Source: Phenylobacterium haematophilum
GTDB lineage: Bacteria; Pseudomonadota; Alphaproteobacteria; Caulobacterales; Caulobacteraceae
Direction of reading: 5' to 3'
NCBI RefSeq assembly: GCF_014196295.1
Contig: NZ_JACIDK010000003.1
Span: 1 to 64,000, forward strand
Length of the DNA stretch: 64,000 bases
In this document: piece by piece, positions 1-7,821 of the stretch
Layout of the letters: each line of letters opens with the position of its first letter
Position numbering within the stretch: the stretch's first letter is position 1
The notes under the pieces: generated by a model
The model's database searches: none
The model's input: the letters and a program-made list of their open reading frames with translations, nothing else
What the model was told of the DNA's origin: nothing
Translations under genes and position numbers: made by a program

Positions 1-15
1 GCTTCACCGACATCA

Positions 16-46
16 ATAGGGCTCCGTCCATCGAACCGAGCCCTAT
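16..46 (-). terminator. Hairpin downstream of the leftward aminotransferase gene
   Basis: A perfect 9-bp inverted repeat (ATAGGGCTC / GAGCCCTAT) with a 13-base loop lies about 45 bases beyond the stop codon of the leftward gene at 92-1531. No clear T-tract follows on the minus strand, so it is only a terminator candidate. Positions 1-91 contain nothing else I can support. Confidence 0.4.
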
Positions 47-91
47 GAATCAGACATCTCACATCGTGAGAATCCTGAATGTCGATATCGC

Positions 92-1531
92 CTAGCCTAG
101 GGCGGCGATGGCCTTGAGGGCGAAGGCGACGTCATCGGGCGTATTGCGGATGCTGGGCGTCAACCGCGCGTGGGAGACGCCGTAGGGCGCGGCCGAACCG
201 ATGATTCGCCATTGCCGCAGCCGCGAGACGACGCCCCGGGCCGACATGCCGGCGACGTCGAAGCTGACGATCCCGGCCGACATCGTCGGGCTGATCGGGG
301 TCCGGACCCGCACGTGAGGCATCGCCGCCAGACCGCTCTTCAATTGACCGGCCAGATCCTGGGTGCGCTTGGCCACGTGCTCCTTGCCGATCGACTGGTG
401 GAACTGGAAGGCGTCGGCCAGGGCCCAGACATGCTCGAAGGCCTTGAAGCCGCCTGGCGTCATGCGCGCGGCCGTGGCCGGCCCCGGATCGTAGCCCCCG
501 ATCCAGGCGGAGTAGGCGTTGGACGCCAGGAAGCTGGGGATCACCGGCGAAAGCTTCTGCAGGGCCTGGGGCGAGAAGAATACGACGCCGGTCCCGCGGG
601 GACCGAACAGCCACTTGTGGCAGCCGGCGACCAGTACGTCGCAGCCGAGTTCGGGCAGGGTGGCGTTCTCGACGCCGAACCCGTGCACGCCATCGACGCA
701 GAAGATGATCTGGTCGGCGGGCGGGCGGCCGGCGTTGATCGGCTTCAACGCGTCGGCGATGGCGCGGATCGGCAGCTTGAGACCGGTGGAAGAGTGCACC
801 CAGGTCAGGGCGAGCACCCGGGTCGCCGGGGTGATCGCGCGGGTGATGCGCGAGACGATGTCGAGCGTCGAGGCCGTTTCGGCTCCGTCGTGCAGGGTGA
901 TCTTGCGGACGGAAAAGCCGTTGCGGAGAGACGAGAGGCGCAAGGATTCGTGGGTGACATAGTAGTCGTGGACGCTGGTGAGCACTTCCTGACCGTAGCG
1001 CAGCGTCAGGCTGCCGTAGAGCAGGCCGATCCCGGCGGTGGTGCTCTCGCACAGGGCGACGTGGTCCCTCGGCACGCCGAAGTAGGCGCCGGCGGCGGCG
1101 CGAGAGAGGTTCTGGCCGCGCTTGTTGTTTTGCTCGAGGTAGGTGATCGGATTTCGGTCGAGCGCCATTCGGTGGCGGGTGATCGCCTCGCGCACGGGCC
1201 GCGGATTGGCGGCGAACAGCATCGCCGAGAGGTCGACGTCGCTCCAGTCGAGGTCCCACTGCGCGCGCAGGCGGCCCCAGTCTGGGGGCGGGCGCGACCC
1301 CGGCTGCGGGGGAGCGGCCTGCGGCAGCGGCGGCTCATCGTCGAACTCGGCGGACGGAGCCTCGGTCGCGGGCGCGGCGGCCGGCGCCGGCGCGGGCGGC
1401 GGCGGGGTCTTGGGCTTGCGCGTGGGCCAGGCCGCGGCTTCGCTCGCGGCTCCGGCGACCGGGGCGGCGACGAGGCCGATGGCCAGCAAATGGCGGCGGT
1501 TCAGTTTCGGCGCTTCGCCGGCCTGTCGCAT
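92..1531 (-). CDS. Tat-exported aminotransferase class V-fold PLP enzyme
   Basis: A 479-residue fold-type I PLP enzyme of the aminotransferase class V (isopenicillin N epimerase/cysteine desulfurase-like) superfamily. The N-terminus has a twin-arginine signal (LNRRHLLAIG, Arg12-Arg13), a hydrophobic stretch and an Ala-rich cleavage region. A Pro/Ala-rich linker follows to about residue 80. In the catalytic domain the PLP-contacting Asp is near 280 (FCVDGVHGFG) and the Schiff-base Lys is near 306 (AGCHKWLFGP). I chose the ATG at 1531 over the longer frame because it puts the RR motif near the N-terminus and has GGAGGG just upstream. The family fits an epimerase, lyase or aminotransferase; the substrate cannot be read from sequence. 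Export of a PLP enzyme by Tat fits folding with cofactor in the cytoplasm. It is probably monocistronic. Confidence 0.85.
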   Translation of the reverse strand: MRQAGEAPKLNRRHLLAIGLVAAPVAGAASEAAAWPTRKPKTPPPPAPAPAAAPATEAPSAEFDDEPPLPQAAPPQPGSRPPPDWGRLRAQWDLDWSDVDLSAMLFAANPRPVREAITRHRMALDRNPITYLEQNNKRGQNLSRAAAGAYFGVPRDHVALCESTTAGIGLLYGSLTLRYGQEVLTSVHDYYVTHESLRLSSLRNGFSVRKITLHDGAETASTLDIVSRITRAITPATRVLALTWVHSSTGLKLPIRAIADALKPINAGRPPADQIIFCVDGVHGFGVENATLPELGCDVLVAGCHKWLFGPRGTGVVFFSPQALQKLSPVIPSFLASNAYSAWIGGYDPGPATAARMTPGGFKAFEHVWALADAFQFHQSIGKEHVAKRTQDLAGQLKSGLAAMPHVRVRTPISPTMSAGIVSFDVAGMSARGVVSRLRQWRIIGSAAPYGVSHARLTPSIRNTPDDVAFALKAIAALG

Positions 1532-1614
1532 GCAGCCCTCCGGAACTCCTGAAAGGACAATGCGCAGCTTGTCGTGGGAGTTTCGGCCATCGGGTGAATC
1601 CCGCAAAGGCTCGG

Positions 1615-2304
1615 CTATTCGTGTCGGGGAGCCAATTCGAAGGCCAGGACGCGTGGATCTGCCAGCAGCGCCTGCGTGATCCTGTCGCTCTCCAGGGTCT
1701 TCCCGCGAAGCGTCGAAGCGAGTTCGACGCCCTGATCGGCGTCCAGAAGACGGTGCACGACGACGTCGGGCTTCATGCCGTAGGCGGCGAAGACGGCCAG
1801 GAATTCGGCCTCGGTGGGGGCCTGGGCGCGCGCGTAACGGATGACGACGTCAGCATGGTGCAACCGCGGCAAGCGGGTTCCCAGGAGCCGCAGTCCGGCC
1901 AGGACCAGCAGCGTGGCGACCGTGCCGGAGATCGCCAGGCCGTTCAGGCCGGCTCCATAGAGGAGGCCGAGGGCGCAGGTGATCCACAGCGACGCGGCGG
2001 TGGTCAGGCCGCGGATGGAAAAGCCCTCGCGGAAAATCACCCCCGCGCAGAGGAAGCCGATGCCGGTGAGCACTCCGTGCGCCATGCGCACCGGGTCGAT
2101 GCGGATCACGTCGTGGGGCGTCTCGTGCATCCACTCGACCTGATAGACCGCGGCGAGCATCAGCAGAGTCGAGGCGAGGCAGACGAGAATATGCGTGCGG
2201 ATGCCCGCCGCGCGGCCGCGGAACTCGCGCTCCCAGCCGATCAGACCGCCGGCTGCGATCGCCGCGAGGATGGGGATGACGTAGTCGTGCCGCCAGAAAT
2301 CCAT
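1615..2304 (-). CDS. MgtC/SapB family membrane protein
   Basis: A 229-residue inner-membrane protein. The N-terminal part carries the MgtC/SapB signature: hydrophobic helices with GGLIGWEREFRGRAAG near residues 19-34, then further helices with GIGFLCAGVIF and RGLTTAASLW. The C-terminal 80 residues form a soluble ACT-like tail, as in many MgtC homologues. MgtC proteins are linked to magnesium-limitation survival and modulation of the F1Fo ATPase in some pathogens; the role of environmental homologues is unclear. The length is normal for the family. It ends about 80 bases beyond the start of the Tat aminotransferase on the same strand, and the two may or may not be co-transcribed. Confidence 0.88.
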   Translation of the reverse strand: MDFWRHDYVIPILAAIAAGGLIGWEREFRGRAAGIRTHILVCLASTLLMLAAVYQVEWMHETPHDVIRIDPVRMAHGVLTGIGFLCAGVIFREGFSIRGLTTAASLWITCALGLLYGAGLNGLAISGTVATLLVLAGLRLLGTRLPRLHHADVVIRYARAQAPTEAEFLAVFAAYGMKPDVVVHRLLDADQGVELASTLRGKTLESDRITQALLADPRVLAFELAPRHE

Positions 2305-2427
2305 GACGTATGAACGCGCAAGCTCCGCTTAAGCTTCCGCAGTCGGCGGGCGCCGCAAAGTAGCCCATTTCTTCTTATGGAAGAGGGCCATAGGGCAGCG
2401 CTTCGGCGCATCAACGGGGCGAACATC

Positions 2428-2610
2428 GTGCGCAAAATCATTCTGACCTTGGCCGCCGCCGGCGCGGCGCTCGGGCTCGCAGCCTGCGGGCACAACGTCG
2501 AGCAGCGGGCCGCTACCGGGGCGGCCGCCGGACTTATCGTCGGCGGGCCCGTGGGCGCGGCCGTCGGGGCGGGCGTCGGCGTGGTGGTGAGCAAGGCCGC
2601 GGACAACTAG
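2428..2610 (+). CDS. Small glycine-zipper lipoprotein
   Basis: About 60 residues, starting at a GTG that places a basic residue pair (VRK) before a hydrophobic stretch and the lipobox LAAC (Cys near 20). After the Cys comes a short polar segment and then a Gly/Ala-rich membrane-zipper-like repeat (GAAAGLIVGGPVGAAVGAGVG). This layout resembles the small entericidin/YMGG-like and 17-kDa antigen-like lipoproteins that insert in or span the outer membrane. An upstream in-frame ATG at 2377 would add 17 charged residues before the signal and is less likely. It is convergent with the YebC gene, with a hairpin spanning its stop codon. Confidence 0.65.
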   Translation: MRKIILTLAAAGAALGLAACGHNVEQRAATGAAAGLIVGGPVGAAVGAGVGVVVSKAADN

Positions 2611-2623
2611 AGCCGTCCGCGGC
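2596..2623. terminator. Hairpin between convergent lipoprotein and YebC genes
   Basis: A 9-bp perfect stem (GCCGCGGAC / GTCCGCGGC) with a 10-base loop overlaps the lipoprotein stop codon and lies just before the end of the convergent yebC gene. The position fits a shared terminator, although there is no strong T-run on either side. Confidence 0.4.
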
Positions 2624-2636
2624 GGAGAGGTTTGGC

Positions 2637-3380
2637 CTAGCCGAACTTCTCCATGTCCTCGTCGGAGATGTCGTAGTCGCCGTAGACGTTCTGGACGTCG
2701 TCGTCGTCGTCCAGGGCGTCGATCAGCTTGAGCAGGGTGGGGACCGACTCGGCGTCCACGTTGACGTAGTTTTTCGGCCGCCAGACGATCTTGCTGGACT
2801 TGGCTTCGCCGAGCACCGCTTCCAGCGCCGCTGCGACTTCGGCGAAGCCCTCGAAGGCGGTGTAGACTACGTGGCTCTCTTCGTCGGACTCGACGTCCTG
2901 AGCCCCGGCCTCGATGGCCGCTTCCATGACCTTGTCTTCCGAGCCGACGCTGGCCGGATAGGTCAGCTCGCCCAGGCGGTCGAACTGGAATGTCACCGAA
3001 CCCGAGGCGCCGAGGTTGCCGCCGTTCTTCGAGAAGATCGAGCGGATGTTCGAGGCCGCCCTGTTGCGGTTGTCGGTCAGGCCTTCGACGATGATGTTGA
3101 CGCCGCCCGGGCCGAAGCCTTCGTAGCGCACTTCCTCGTAGTTCTCGCCGTCGCCGCCGGCGCCTTTCTTGATCGCTCGCTCGATGTTGTCCTTGGGCAT
3201 CGATTCGGCGCGCGCGTTGGTCACGGCCAAGCGCAGGCGGGGGTTCATGGCCGGGTCGGGCATGCCCGACTTGGCCGCGACGGTGATTTCACGCGACAGC
3301 TTGGAGAACAGCTTGGACCGGGCCGCGTCGGCGCGGCCTTTGCGGTGCATGATGTTCTTGAACTTGGAATGTCCGGCCAT
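2637..3380 (-). CDS. yebC: YebC/PmpR family transcriptional or translational regulator
   Basis: 247 residues beginning [19 protein letters not shown], the diagnostic YebC/PmpR N-terminus, followed by the [10 protein letters not shown] and [13 protein letters not shown] blocks and an acidic C-terminal half ([14 protein letters not shown]). Full length for the family. YebC proteins were described as DNA-binding regulators; more recent work on bacterial homologues implicates them in relieving ribosome stalling at proline-rich stretches. In many proteobacteria yebC precedes ruvC; that gene is not adjacent here. The start is fixed by the conserved MAGHSK. Confidence 0.95.
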   Translation of the reverse strand: MAGHSKFKNIMHRKGRADAARSKLFSKLSREITVAAKSGMPDPAMNPRLRLAVTNARAESMPKDNIERAIKKGAGGDGENYEEVRYEGFGPGGVNIIVEGLTDNRNRAASNIRSIFSKNGGNLGASGSVTFQFDRLGELTYPASVGSEDKVMEAAIEAGAQDVESDEESHVVYTAFEGFAEVAAALEAVLGEAKSSKIVWRPKNYVNVDAESVPTLLKLIDALDDDDDVQNVYGDYDISDEDMEKFG

Positions 3381-3498
3381 GTGTCTCTCTGAAAAGTCAG
3401 TGGGCGGCTTCTAACCTCAGAGGCGTTTGAACGCCAGCGGGGCCGGAACCTGCTTGCCGCACAGGGGTTAGGCCTGCGCAGACACCGGAGCCTAGCCG

Positions 3499-3720
3499 AT
3501 GACCGACTACTTCGACGACGTGCTTGACGAAGAACCGACCGGATCCCTCGTGCGCTGGATGGACCGCCCGCCGATGCAGGTGGGGGCGGCGGCGCTGTCG
3601 GGCGCCGTGGCGGGAGCCTTCCTGCTCGGCGCCGTCGCGGCCTTGGGATTGGTCGTGCTGAGTCGACGGACGACTATTGAACCGCGACTTCGCAATCAAT
3701 TCTCTCGACTGATCCACTAG
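3499..3720 (+). CDS. Small single-helix membrane protein, unknown function
   Basis: 73 residues: an acidic N-terminus (MTDYFDDVLDEEP), a short loop with WMDRPP, one Gly/Ala-rich hydrophobic helix near residues 27-55, then a basic tail (RRTTIEPRLRNQF). I do not recognise the family. Its 3' end overlaps the end of the convergent histidine phosphatase gene by 47 bases. The amphipathic-acidic plus TM layout argues for a real protein over the competing minus-strand frame, which is low complexity. Confidence 0.5.
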   Translation: MTDYFDDVLDEEPTGSLVRWMDRPPMQVGAAALSGAVAGAFLLGAVAALGLVVLSRRTTIEPRLRNQFSRLIH

Positions 3721-4261
3721 CCAGCCGGAAGACGGCGTCCTGAGGCACGTCCTGCGCCCAGGTCTCGGCGCGAGACAGGCCGAGATAGGCGCCGCGGACG
3801 ACGCGGCCCGAGCCGCCGTGGCTGACCACGATCACCTTGCGCTCGGGCTCCGGCGGCAGGCTGGCCAGCCAGTCGCCGACGCGAGTCTCGACGCTCTCGA
3901 AGCTCTCTCCGCCGGGCGCCGCAAACTGCCAGTCGCCGCGGCCGAAGGTGTCCGGGTGCTCGGCGGCGAGCTCGTCGCGCAGCCGTCCGTCCCACTGCCC
4001 GAACGACACCTCGATCACCCGGCGGTCGGTCTCGACGGGCAGGCCGAGGGCCTGGCCGATGAGGCCGGCGGTGTCCTGGGCGCGGCCGAGCGGGCTGGAA
4101 ATGAGCCGCCAATCGTCAGGTTTTTCGATCAGCCCCTGCAGCAACCGGCCGATAGCCGCGCCTTGCGCGCGGCCTAGCGCCGTCAGCGGGGAGTCCAGAT
4201 GGCCCTGCTGACGCCGCTCGGCGTTGAATACCGTTTGGCCGTGGCGGACCAGGTAGATCAC
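3674..4261 (-). CDS. Histidine phosphatase family protein (phosphoglycerate mutase-like), copy 1
   Basis: 195 residues with the RHG phosphatase motif at the N-terminus ([10 protein letters not shown], catalytic His7), the second Arg in SSPLGRAQDTA, the acid/base Glu in IEVSFGQWDG and the second His in VVSHGGSGR. This branch-2 superfamily includes cofactor-dependent phosphoglycerate mutases, alpha-ribazole phosphatase and broad phosphatases; the actual substrate is not evident. It has exactly the same length as the upstream gene at 4258-4845 and aligns to it throughout, including PPEPERK and the C-terminal PQDA-FRL block, so this is a tandem duplication. The start overlaps the upstream stop by 4 bp, implying translational coupling. 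Confidence 0.9.
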   Translation of the reverse strand: MIYLVRHGQTVFNAERRQQGHLDSPLTALGRAQGAAIGRLLQGLIEKPDDWRLISSPLGRAQDTAGLIGQALGLPVETDRRVIEVSFGQWDGRLRDELAAEHPDTFGRGDWQFAAPGGESFESVETRVGDWLASLPPEPERKVIVVSHGGSGRVVRGAYLGLSRAETWAQDVPQDAVFRLASGSVERIDCEVAVQ

Positions 4262-4845
4262 GCGGCGACCGGAACGCAGGCAAGGCGTTCGACCTTGCCG
4301 CCCCAGAGGCGGAAGAGCGCGTCCTGGGGCGTGTCCTGTTCCATCGTCGCCTCGCGCGAGAGGCCCTGATAGGCGCCGCGCATCAGCACCCCGGCGATGC
4401 CGTGGCTGACGGCGATGATCTTGCGCTCAGGCTCCGGCGGCAGGTTGGCGAGCCAGGGGCGAACCCGGGCGTCTACGTCCTCGAACCGCTCGCCGTCCGG
4501 GCTGCCGAAAACCCATTCCCGGCTGGCGAAAGTCTCGGGGTGCTCGACCCGCAGGTCGGCGTACATCCGGTTCTCCCACGAACCGCATCCGACCTCGATC
4601 AGGGCCGGATCGATCTCTACCGGCAGGCGCAGCGTGCGCGAGACGATAGCGGCCGACTGGCGGGTGCGGCGCAGAGGGCTGGCGAGGATGCGCCAGCCCT
4701 CCAGGTCGCCGATCTGGTCGGCGAGCACGTTGGCCATGGCCTGGACCTGAGCCATGCCGAGCGAGGTCAGCTGGGAGTCGGTCTGGCCCTGGAGACGGCC
4801 GTCGCGGTTGTAGTCGGTCTGGCCGTGACGCAGCAGGTAGATCAT
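4258..4845 (-). CDS. Histidine phosphatase family protein (phosphoglycerate mutase-like), copy 2
   Basis: 195 residues, paralogue of its downstream neighbour. It keeps the catalytic RHG ([10 protein letters not shown]), the Arg in [11 protein letters not shown], the Glu in [10 protein letters not shown] and the second His in AVSHGIAG, so both copies look catalytically intact. Differences around the catalytic Glu (CGSWENR versus FGQWDGR) and after the second His (HGI versus HGG) suggest different substrate preference. Coupled by 4-bp overlaps to the SDR gene upstream and its twin downstream. Confidence 0.9.
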   Translation of the reverse strand: MIYLLRHGQTDYNRDGRLQGQTDSQLTSLGMAQVQAMANVLADQIGDLEGWRILASPLRRTRQSAAIVSRTLRLPVEIDPALIEVGCGSWENRMYADLRVEHPETFASREWVFGSPDGERFEDVDARVRPWLANLPPEPERKIIAVSHGIAGVLMRGAYQGLSREATMEQDTPQDALFRLWGGKVERLACVPVAA

Positions 4846-5627
4846 TTTTTTCGACGCACGACCGGATGCGAGGAAGACAGTCCGCCGTCGACGACGATCG
4901 CCTGGCCGTTGACGTAGGAGCTTTCGTCCGAGGCCAGGAACAGGGCCGCGTTGGCGATCTCGATGGGGACGCCGCCGCGGGTCATCGGGTTGAGCTGGCC
5001 GATCTTGTCCTCGTTGCCGCGGGCGCGGGCGCCGTCGAAGATCGCCTGGGTCATGCCGGTCTCGATCAGGCCCGGGCAGATGGCGTTGACGCGCACGCCG
5101 GTGCCGTAGAACTCGTTGGCCGAGGTCTGGGCGAGGTTGATCACCCCGGCCTTCGAGGCCGAGTAGGGCGAGCCGCCGGCGCCCGAGCGGATGCCCGCCA
5201 CCGAGGCGGTGCAGATGATCGAGCCCTTGCCGGTCGGGATCATCACCCGCGAGGCGTGCTTCACCAGCAGGAAGGCCCCGATCAGGTTGACCCGCAGGAT
5301 CTCGGCCCAGAAGGCGCCGTCCTGCTCGTCGAAGCCGGTCCAGCCGCCGGAGATGCCGGCGTTGGCCCAGGCGACGTCGAGGCCCCCGAACTCGGCCACG
5401 GCCTTGGCCACCAGGCTCTCGACGAAGGCCTCGTCGCCGGCGTCGCCCGTCAGGGCGATGGCCTTGCCGCCGGCCTCGGTCACCAGGCGGGCGGTCTCGA
5501 CCGCGCCGTCGGTCTTGTCGGCGATGACCAGGTTGGCGCCCTCGGCTGCGAACAGCAGCGAGGCGGCGCGGCCGATGCCTGAACCGGCGCCGGTGATGAC
5601 GGCGGTCTTGCCGGAGAGACGTCCCAT
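4842..5627 (-). CDS. SDR family NAD(P)-dependent oxidoreductase
   Basis: 261-residue classical short-chain dehydrogenase/reductase. The cofactor motif GAGSGIG lies at residues 13-19, NAGIS near 90, and the catalytic Ser and YSASK motif in the middle; the ending [11 protein letters not shown] is typical of FabG-like SDRs. Asp38 after the second strand (VIADKTD) favours NAD over NADP. The substrate is unknown. It sits between an alpha/beta hydrolase upstream (23-base gap) and two histidine phosphatases downstream (4-bp overlap), so the four genes probably form one leftward operon. Confidence 0.92.
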   Translation of the reverse strand: MGRLSGKTAVITGAGSGIGRAASLLFAAEGANLVIADKTDGAVETARLVTEAGGKAIALTGDAGDEAFVESLVAKAVAEFGGLDVAWANAGISGGWTGFDEQDGAFWAEILRVNLIGAFLLVKHASRVMIPTGKGSIICTASVAGIRSGAGGSPYSASKAGVINLAQTSANEFYGTGVRVNAICPGLIETGMTQAIFDGARARGNEDKIGQLNPMTRGGVPIEIANAALFLASDESSYVNGQAIVVDGGLSSSHPVVRRKK

Positions 5628-5650
5628 GGGGTGTTCCTTGTACTTGAAGA

Positions 5651-6484
5651 TCAGGCGCGCGCGACGGCCGCGAGGATGGCGTCGATGAAGGTGTCGTGCA
5701 GGGCCGGCGGAAGATCGTGGCCCATACCCGGGATCACGCGCAGCTCGGCGCCGGGGATGGCCGCGGCGGTCGCCTCGCCGCCCGCCAGCCGCACCAGCGG
5801 GTCGTCGGCGCCATGCAGCACGACGGCCGGAATCTTGAGCTTCGAAAGCCGCTCGGTGCGGTCGCCGTCGCTGCGGATGGCGCCCATCTGGCGCGCCGAG
5901 CCGGTCGGATTGAAGGCGCGCGCATATTCGGCGGCGGCCCGTTCGCGAAGGGCGCCCGGCGGCCAGGGATAGCCGGGGCTGCCGATGGTCTCGCCATTGC
6001 GGACCGCGAAGTCGAGGAAGGCCTCGAAGTCCGCCTTGGGATCGGGCGGAGCGGTGTTGAGCACCGCGCCGGCTTCCGGCGTCGGGTCAAGGGTGCCGGG
6101 CGCTCCGGTGGCCGACATGATCGAGGTGATGGAGAGCACGCGGTCCGGATGATTGATCGCCAGCGCCTGGGTGATCATGCCGCCCATCGAGACGCCGGCC
6201 ACATGCGCCTTGGCCACGCCCGCGGCGTCGAGCACCGCGACCGCGTCGGCGGCCATGTCGGAGAGGCTGTAGCTCTCGCCCGGCTTGAACCAGGTGGATA
6301 GACCTGTGTCGCGGTTGTCCATGCGGATGACGCGATAGCCGCGGGCGGCGAGTTTGCCGCAGAAGTCGGCCGGCCAGCGGGTCATCTGCGAGCCGAGGCC
6401 GTTGATCAGCAGGATCGTCGGGGCGGCTTCGTCGCCGAAGGATTCGTACTCAAGTTCGACCTGACCGTTCTTCGCGCGGGGCAT
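5651..6484 (-). CDS. Alpha/beta hydrolase
   Basis: 277 residues starting [17 protein letters not shown], with AAGGAG five bases before the ATG at 6484; the longer frame starts within the upstream repeat-containing spacer. Features: the oxyanion-hole segment LINGLGSQ, the nucleophile elbow GVSMGG (Ser), the Asp in LHGADDPLV and the His in GMGHDLP. The catalytic triad is complete. The closest family impression is 3-oxoadipate enol-lactonase/esterase-type hydrolases, but the substrate cannot be assigned. Probably the first gene of the operon with the SDR and phosphatases. Confidence 0.9.
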   Translation of the reverse strand: MPRAKNGQVELEYESFGDEAAPTILLINGLGSQMTRWPADFCGKLAARGYRVIRMDNRDTGLSTWFKPGESYSLSDMAADAVAVLDAAGVAKAHVAGVSMGGMITQALAINHPDRVLSITSIMSATGAPGTLDPTPEAGAVLNTAPPDPKADFEAFLDFAVRNGETIGSPGYPWPPGALRERAAAEYARAFNPTGSARQMGAIRSDGDRTERLSKLKIPAVVLHGADDPLVRLAGGEATAAAIPGAELRVIPGMGHDLPPALHDTFIDAILAAVARA

Positions 6485-6518
6485 GGGGGCTCCTTCAGAG
6501 GACGATGAAACCGAAAGT

Positions 6519-6628
6519 GTCATCCCGGCTGGAGCGAAGCGGAAGGCCGGGACCCATACGCTTCGATCTCTCAGGAGAGGCCCGTGCGAATGGGTCCCGG
6601 ACAGGCGCTGCGCGCTTTCCGGGATGAC
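6519..6628. repeat. REP/BIME-like inverted intergenic repeat
   Basis: A 110-bp element bounded by the perfect inverted ends GTCATCCCGG and CCGGGATGAC (6519-6528 and 6619-6628), with a second nested perfect pair CCGGGACCCAT (6547-6557) and ATGGGTCCCGG (6590-6600). As RNA it would fold into a long hairpin. This design resembles dispersed palindromic repeats of alphaproteobacterial genomes. I see only this copy in the window. It fills the spacer between the quinone-oxidoreductase-like gene and the downstream hydrolase operon, where it could end transcription or stabilise mRNA. Confidence 0.6.
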
Positions 6629-6643
6629 GCCTTGTCGTTGGCG

Positions 6644-7609
6644 TTACGGCACCATCACCACGCGGCCGACCGCGGCGCGGCTCTCGATGTAGGCGTGGGC
6701 GCCGGCGGCGTCCGACAGCGGGAACACCTTGTCGATCAGCACTTCCAACTCGCCCTTGGCGGCGTCCTCGATCAGGCGCTGGATGTTGTCGTGAACCCGA
6801 TCGGTGCCGATTTCGGCGCCCAGGAACACGCCCGACAGCGTGCGGTTGCCGCCCATCATCGAGCCGACGTCCGCGACCATCGGTTCACGGCCGGCGGCGC
6901 CGACCATCGAGACCCGGCCACGATAGGCCAGGGCGTTGATCGAGCCTTGCAGGGTGGGGCCGCCGACCGAGTCGACGATCACGTCCGCACCCTTGTTGTC
7001 GGTGAGGCGCATGACTTCCTTCACCACGTCCTCGCGGGCGTAGTTGATGCCGTGATCGAGGCCGAGGGGCTTCAGGCGTTCCAGGCGTTCGTCCGAAGAC
7101 GCGGTGGCCAGGATCAGGCCCGCGCCGGCGCGCTTGGCCAGCTGGATGGCGGCGACGCCGACGCCGGACGCGCCGGCCTGGATCAGGACGGTCTCGCCGG
7201 CCTTCATGCGCCCGAACTCGAACAGGCAGTCATGGGCGGTGCCGAAGGTCACCGGAATGGCGGCGGCCTTTTGCATGTCGTAGCCGTCCGGCACGACCCA
7301 GCAATTGCGGGCGGGCACAGCGCGCAGGGCCGCGTGGCTGCCCCAGCTGTTCAGGGTGGCGACCTTCTGGCCGACCTTCAAATGGGTGACTTCGGAGCCG
7401 ACCTCGATGATCTCGCCGGAGGCCTGGTATCCGACCACGTGCGGGGTGGTCATCAGTCTGCCGCCGAAGCGGCTCAGGACGTCGCCGCCTTCGATGGCGA
7501 TGGCCTCGACCTTGATGATCACGCCTTTGGGGTGGCACTGCGGATCCGGGATTTCCTCGTACTTCAGGACCTCGGGACCGCCGGTTTCATAATAGACCGC
7601 CGCTTTCAT
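6644..7609 (-). CDS. Zinc-type alcohol dehydrogenase family / NAD(P)H:quinone oxidoreductase-like protein
   Basis: 321-residue medium-chain dehydrogenase/reductase of the quinone oxidoreductase branch. It has a GroES-like N-terminal domain (KAAVYYETGGPEV...GYQASGEIIEVG) and a Rossmann domain with AGASGVGVAAIQLAK. The structural-zinc cysteine cluster is absent, as usual for the QOR subgroup. It likely reduces a quinone or enone with NADPH in the cytosol. The leader contains a perfect palindrome at 7630-7641, suggesting repressor control. It is divergent from the LuxR-hydrolase gene at 7822. Confidence 0.88.
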   Translation of the reverse strand: MKAAVYYETGGPEVLKYEEIPDPQCHPKGVIIKVEAIAIEGGDVLSRFGGRLMTTPHVVGYQASGEIIEVGSEVTHLKVGQKVATLNSWGSHAALRAVPARNCWVVPDGYDMQKAAAIPVTFGTAHDCLFEFGRMKAGETVLIQAGASGVGVAAIQLAKRAGAGLILATASSDERLERLKPLGLDHGINYAREDVVKEVMRLTDNKGADVIVDSVGGPTLQGSINALAYRGRVSMVGAAGREPMVADVGSMMGGNRTLSGVFLGAEIGTDRVHDNIQRLIEDAAKGELEVLIDKVFPLSDAAGAHAYIESRAAVGRVVMVP

Positions 7610-7629
7610 GGATTTCCTCCTAATGACTT

Positions 7630-7641
7630 AAACAATTGTTT
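7630..7641. promoter_or_regulatory. Palindromic operator candidate AAACAATTGTTT
   Basis: A perfect 12-bp palindrome, notably AT-rich against its surroundings, 21 bases upstream of the quinone-oxidoreductase start codon and in the divergent spacer shared with the LuxR-hydrolase gene. The size and symmetry suit a TetR-type dimer operator. No TetR gene is adjacent, so the cognate regulator is unknown. The other 200 bases of this spacer show nothing I can name. Confidence 0.45.
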
Positions 7642-7821
7642 GAGGACGCTAGCCACGACCCAGGGGCGACGCAAGGGAAAGCGTGGCCGCCGGTCGGGCA
7701 TCCGCGTCCTCACACGAGGCTGCGACGAGCACGTGGCGGTGCATCGCTTGCAGGGCTTGCCGGAACACCGTTCTCCTGTACCAGAACGGCACACCTTCGT
7801 TCGGACCGCGGCGTTAACCTA

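Noticed and set aside
170..1552. Long rightward open frame opposite the Tat aminotransferase
   Set aside because: Low-complexity Gly/Arg/Ala composition typical of the opposite frame in GC-rich DNA; the minus-strand frame has a signal, PLP motifs and a good ribosome site.
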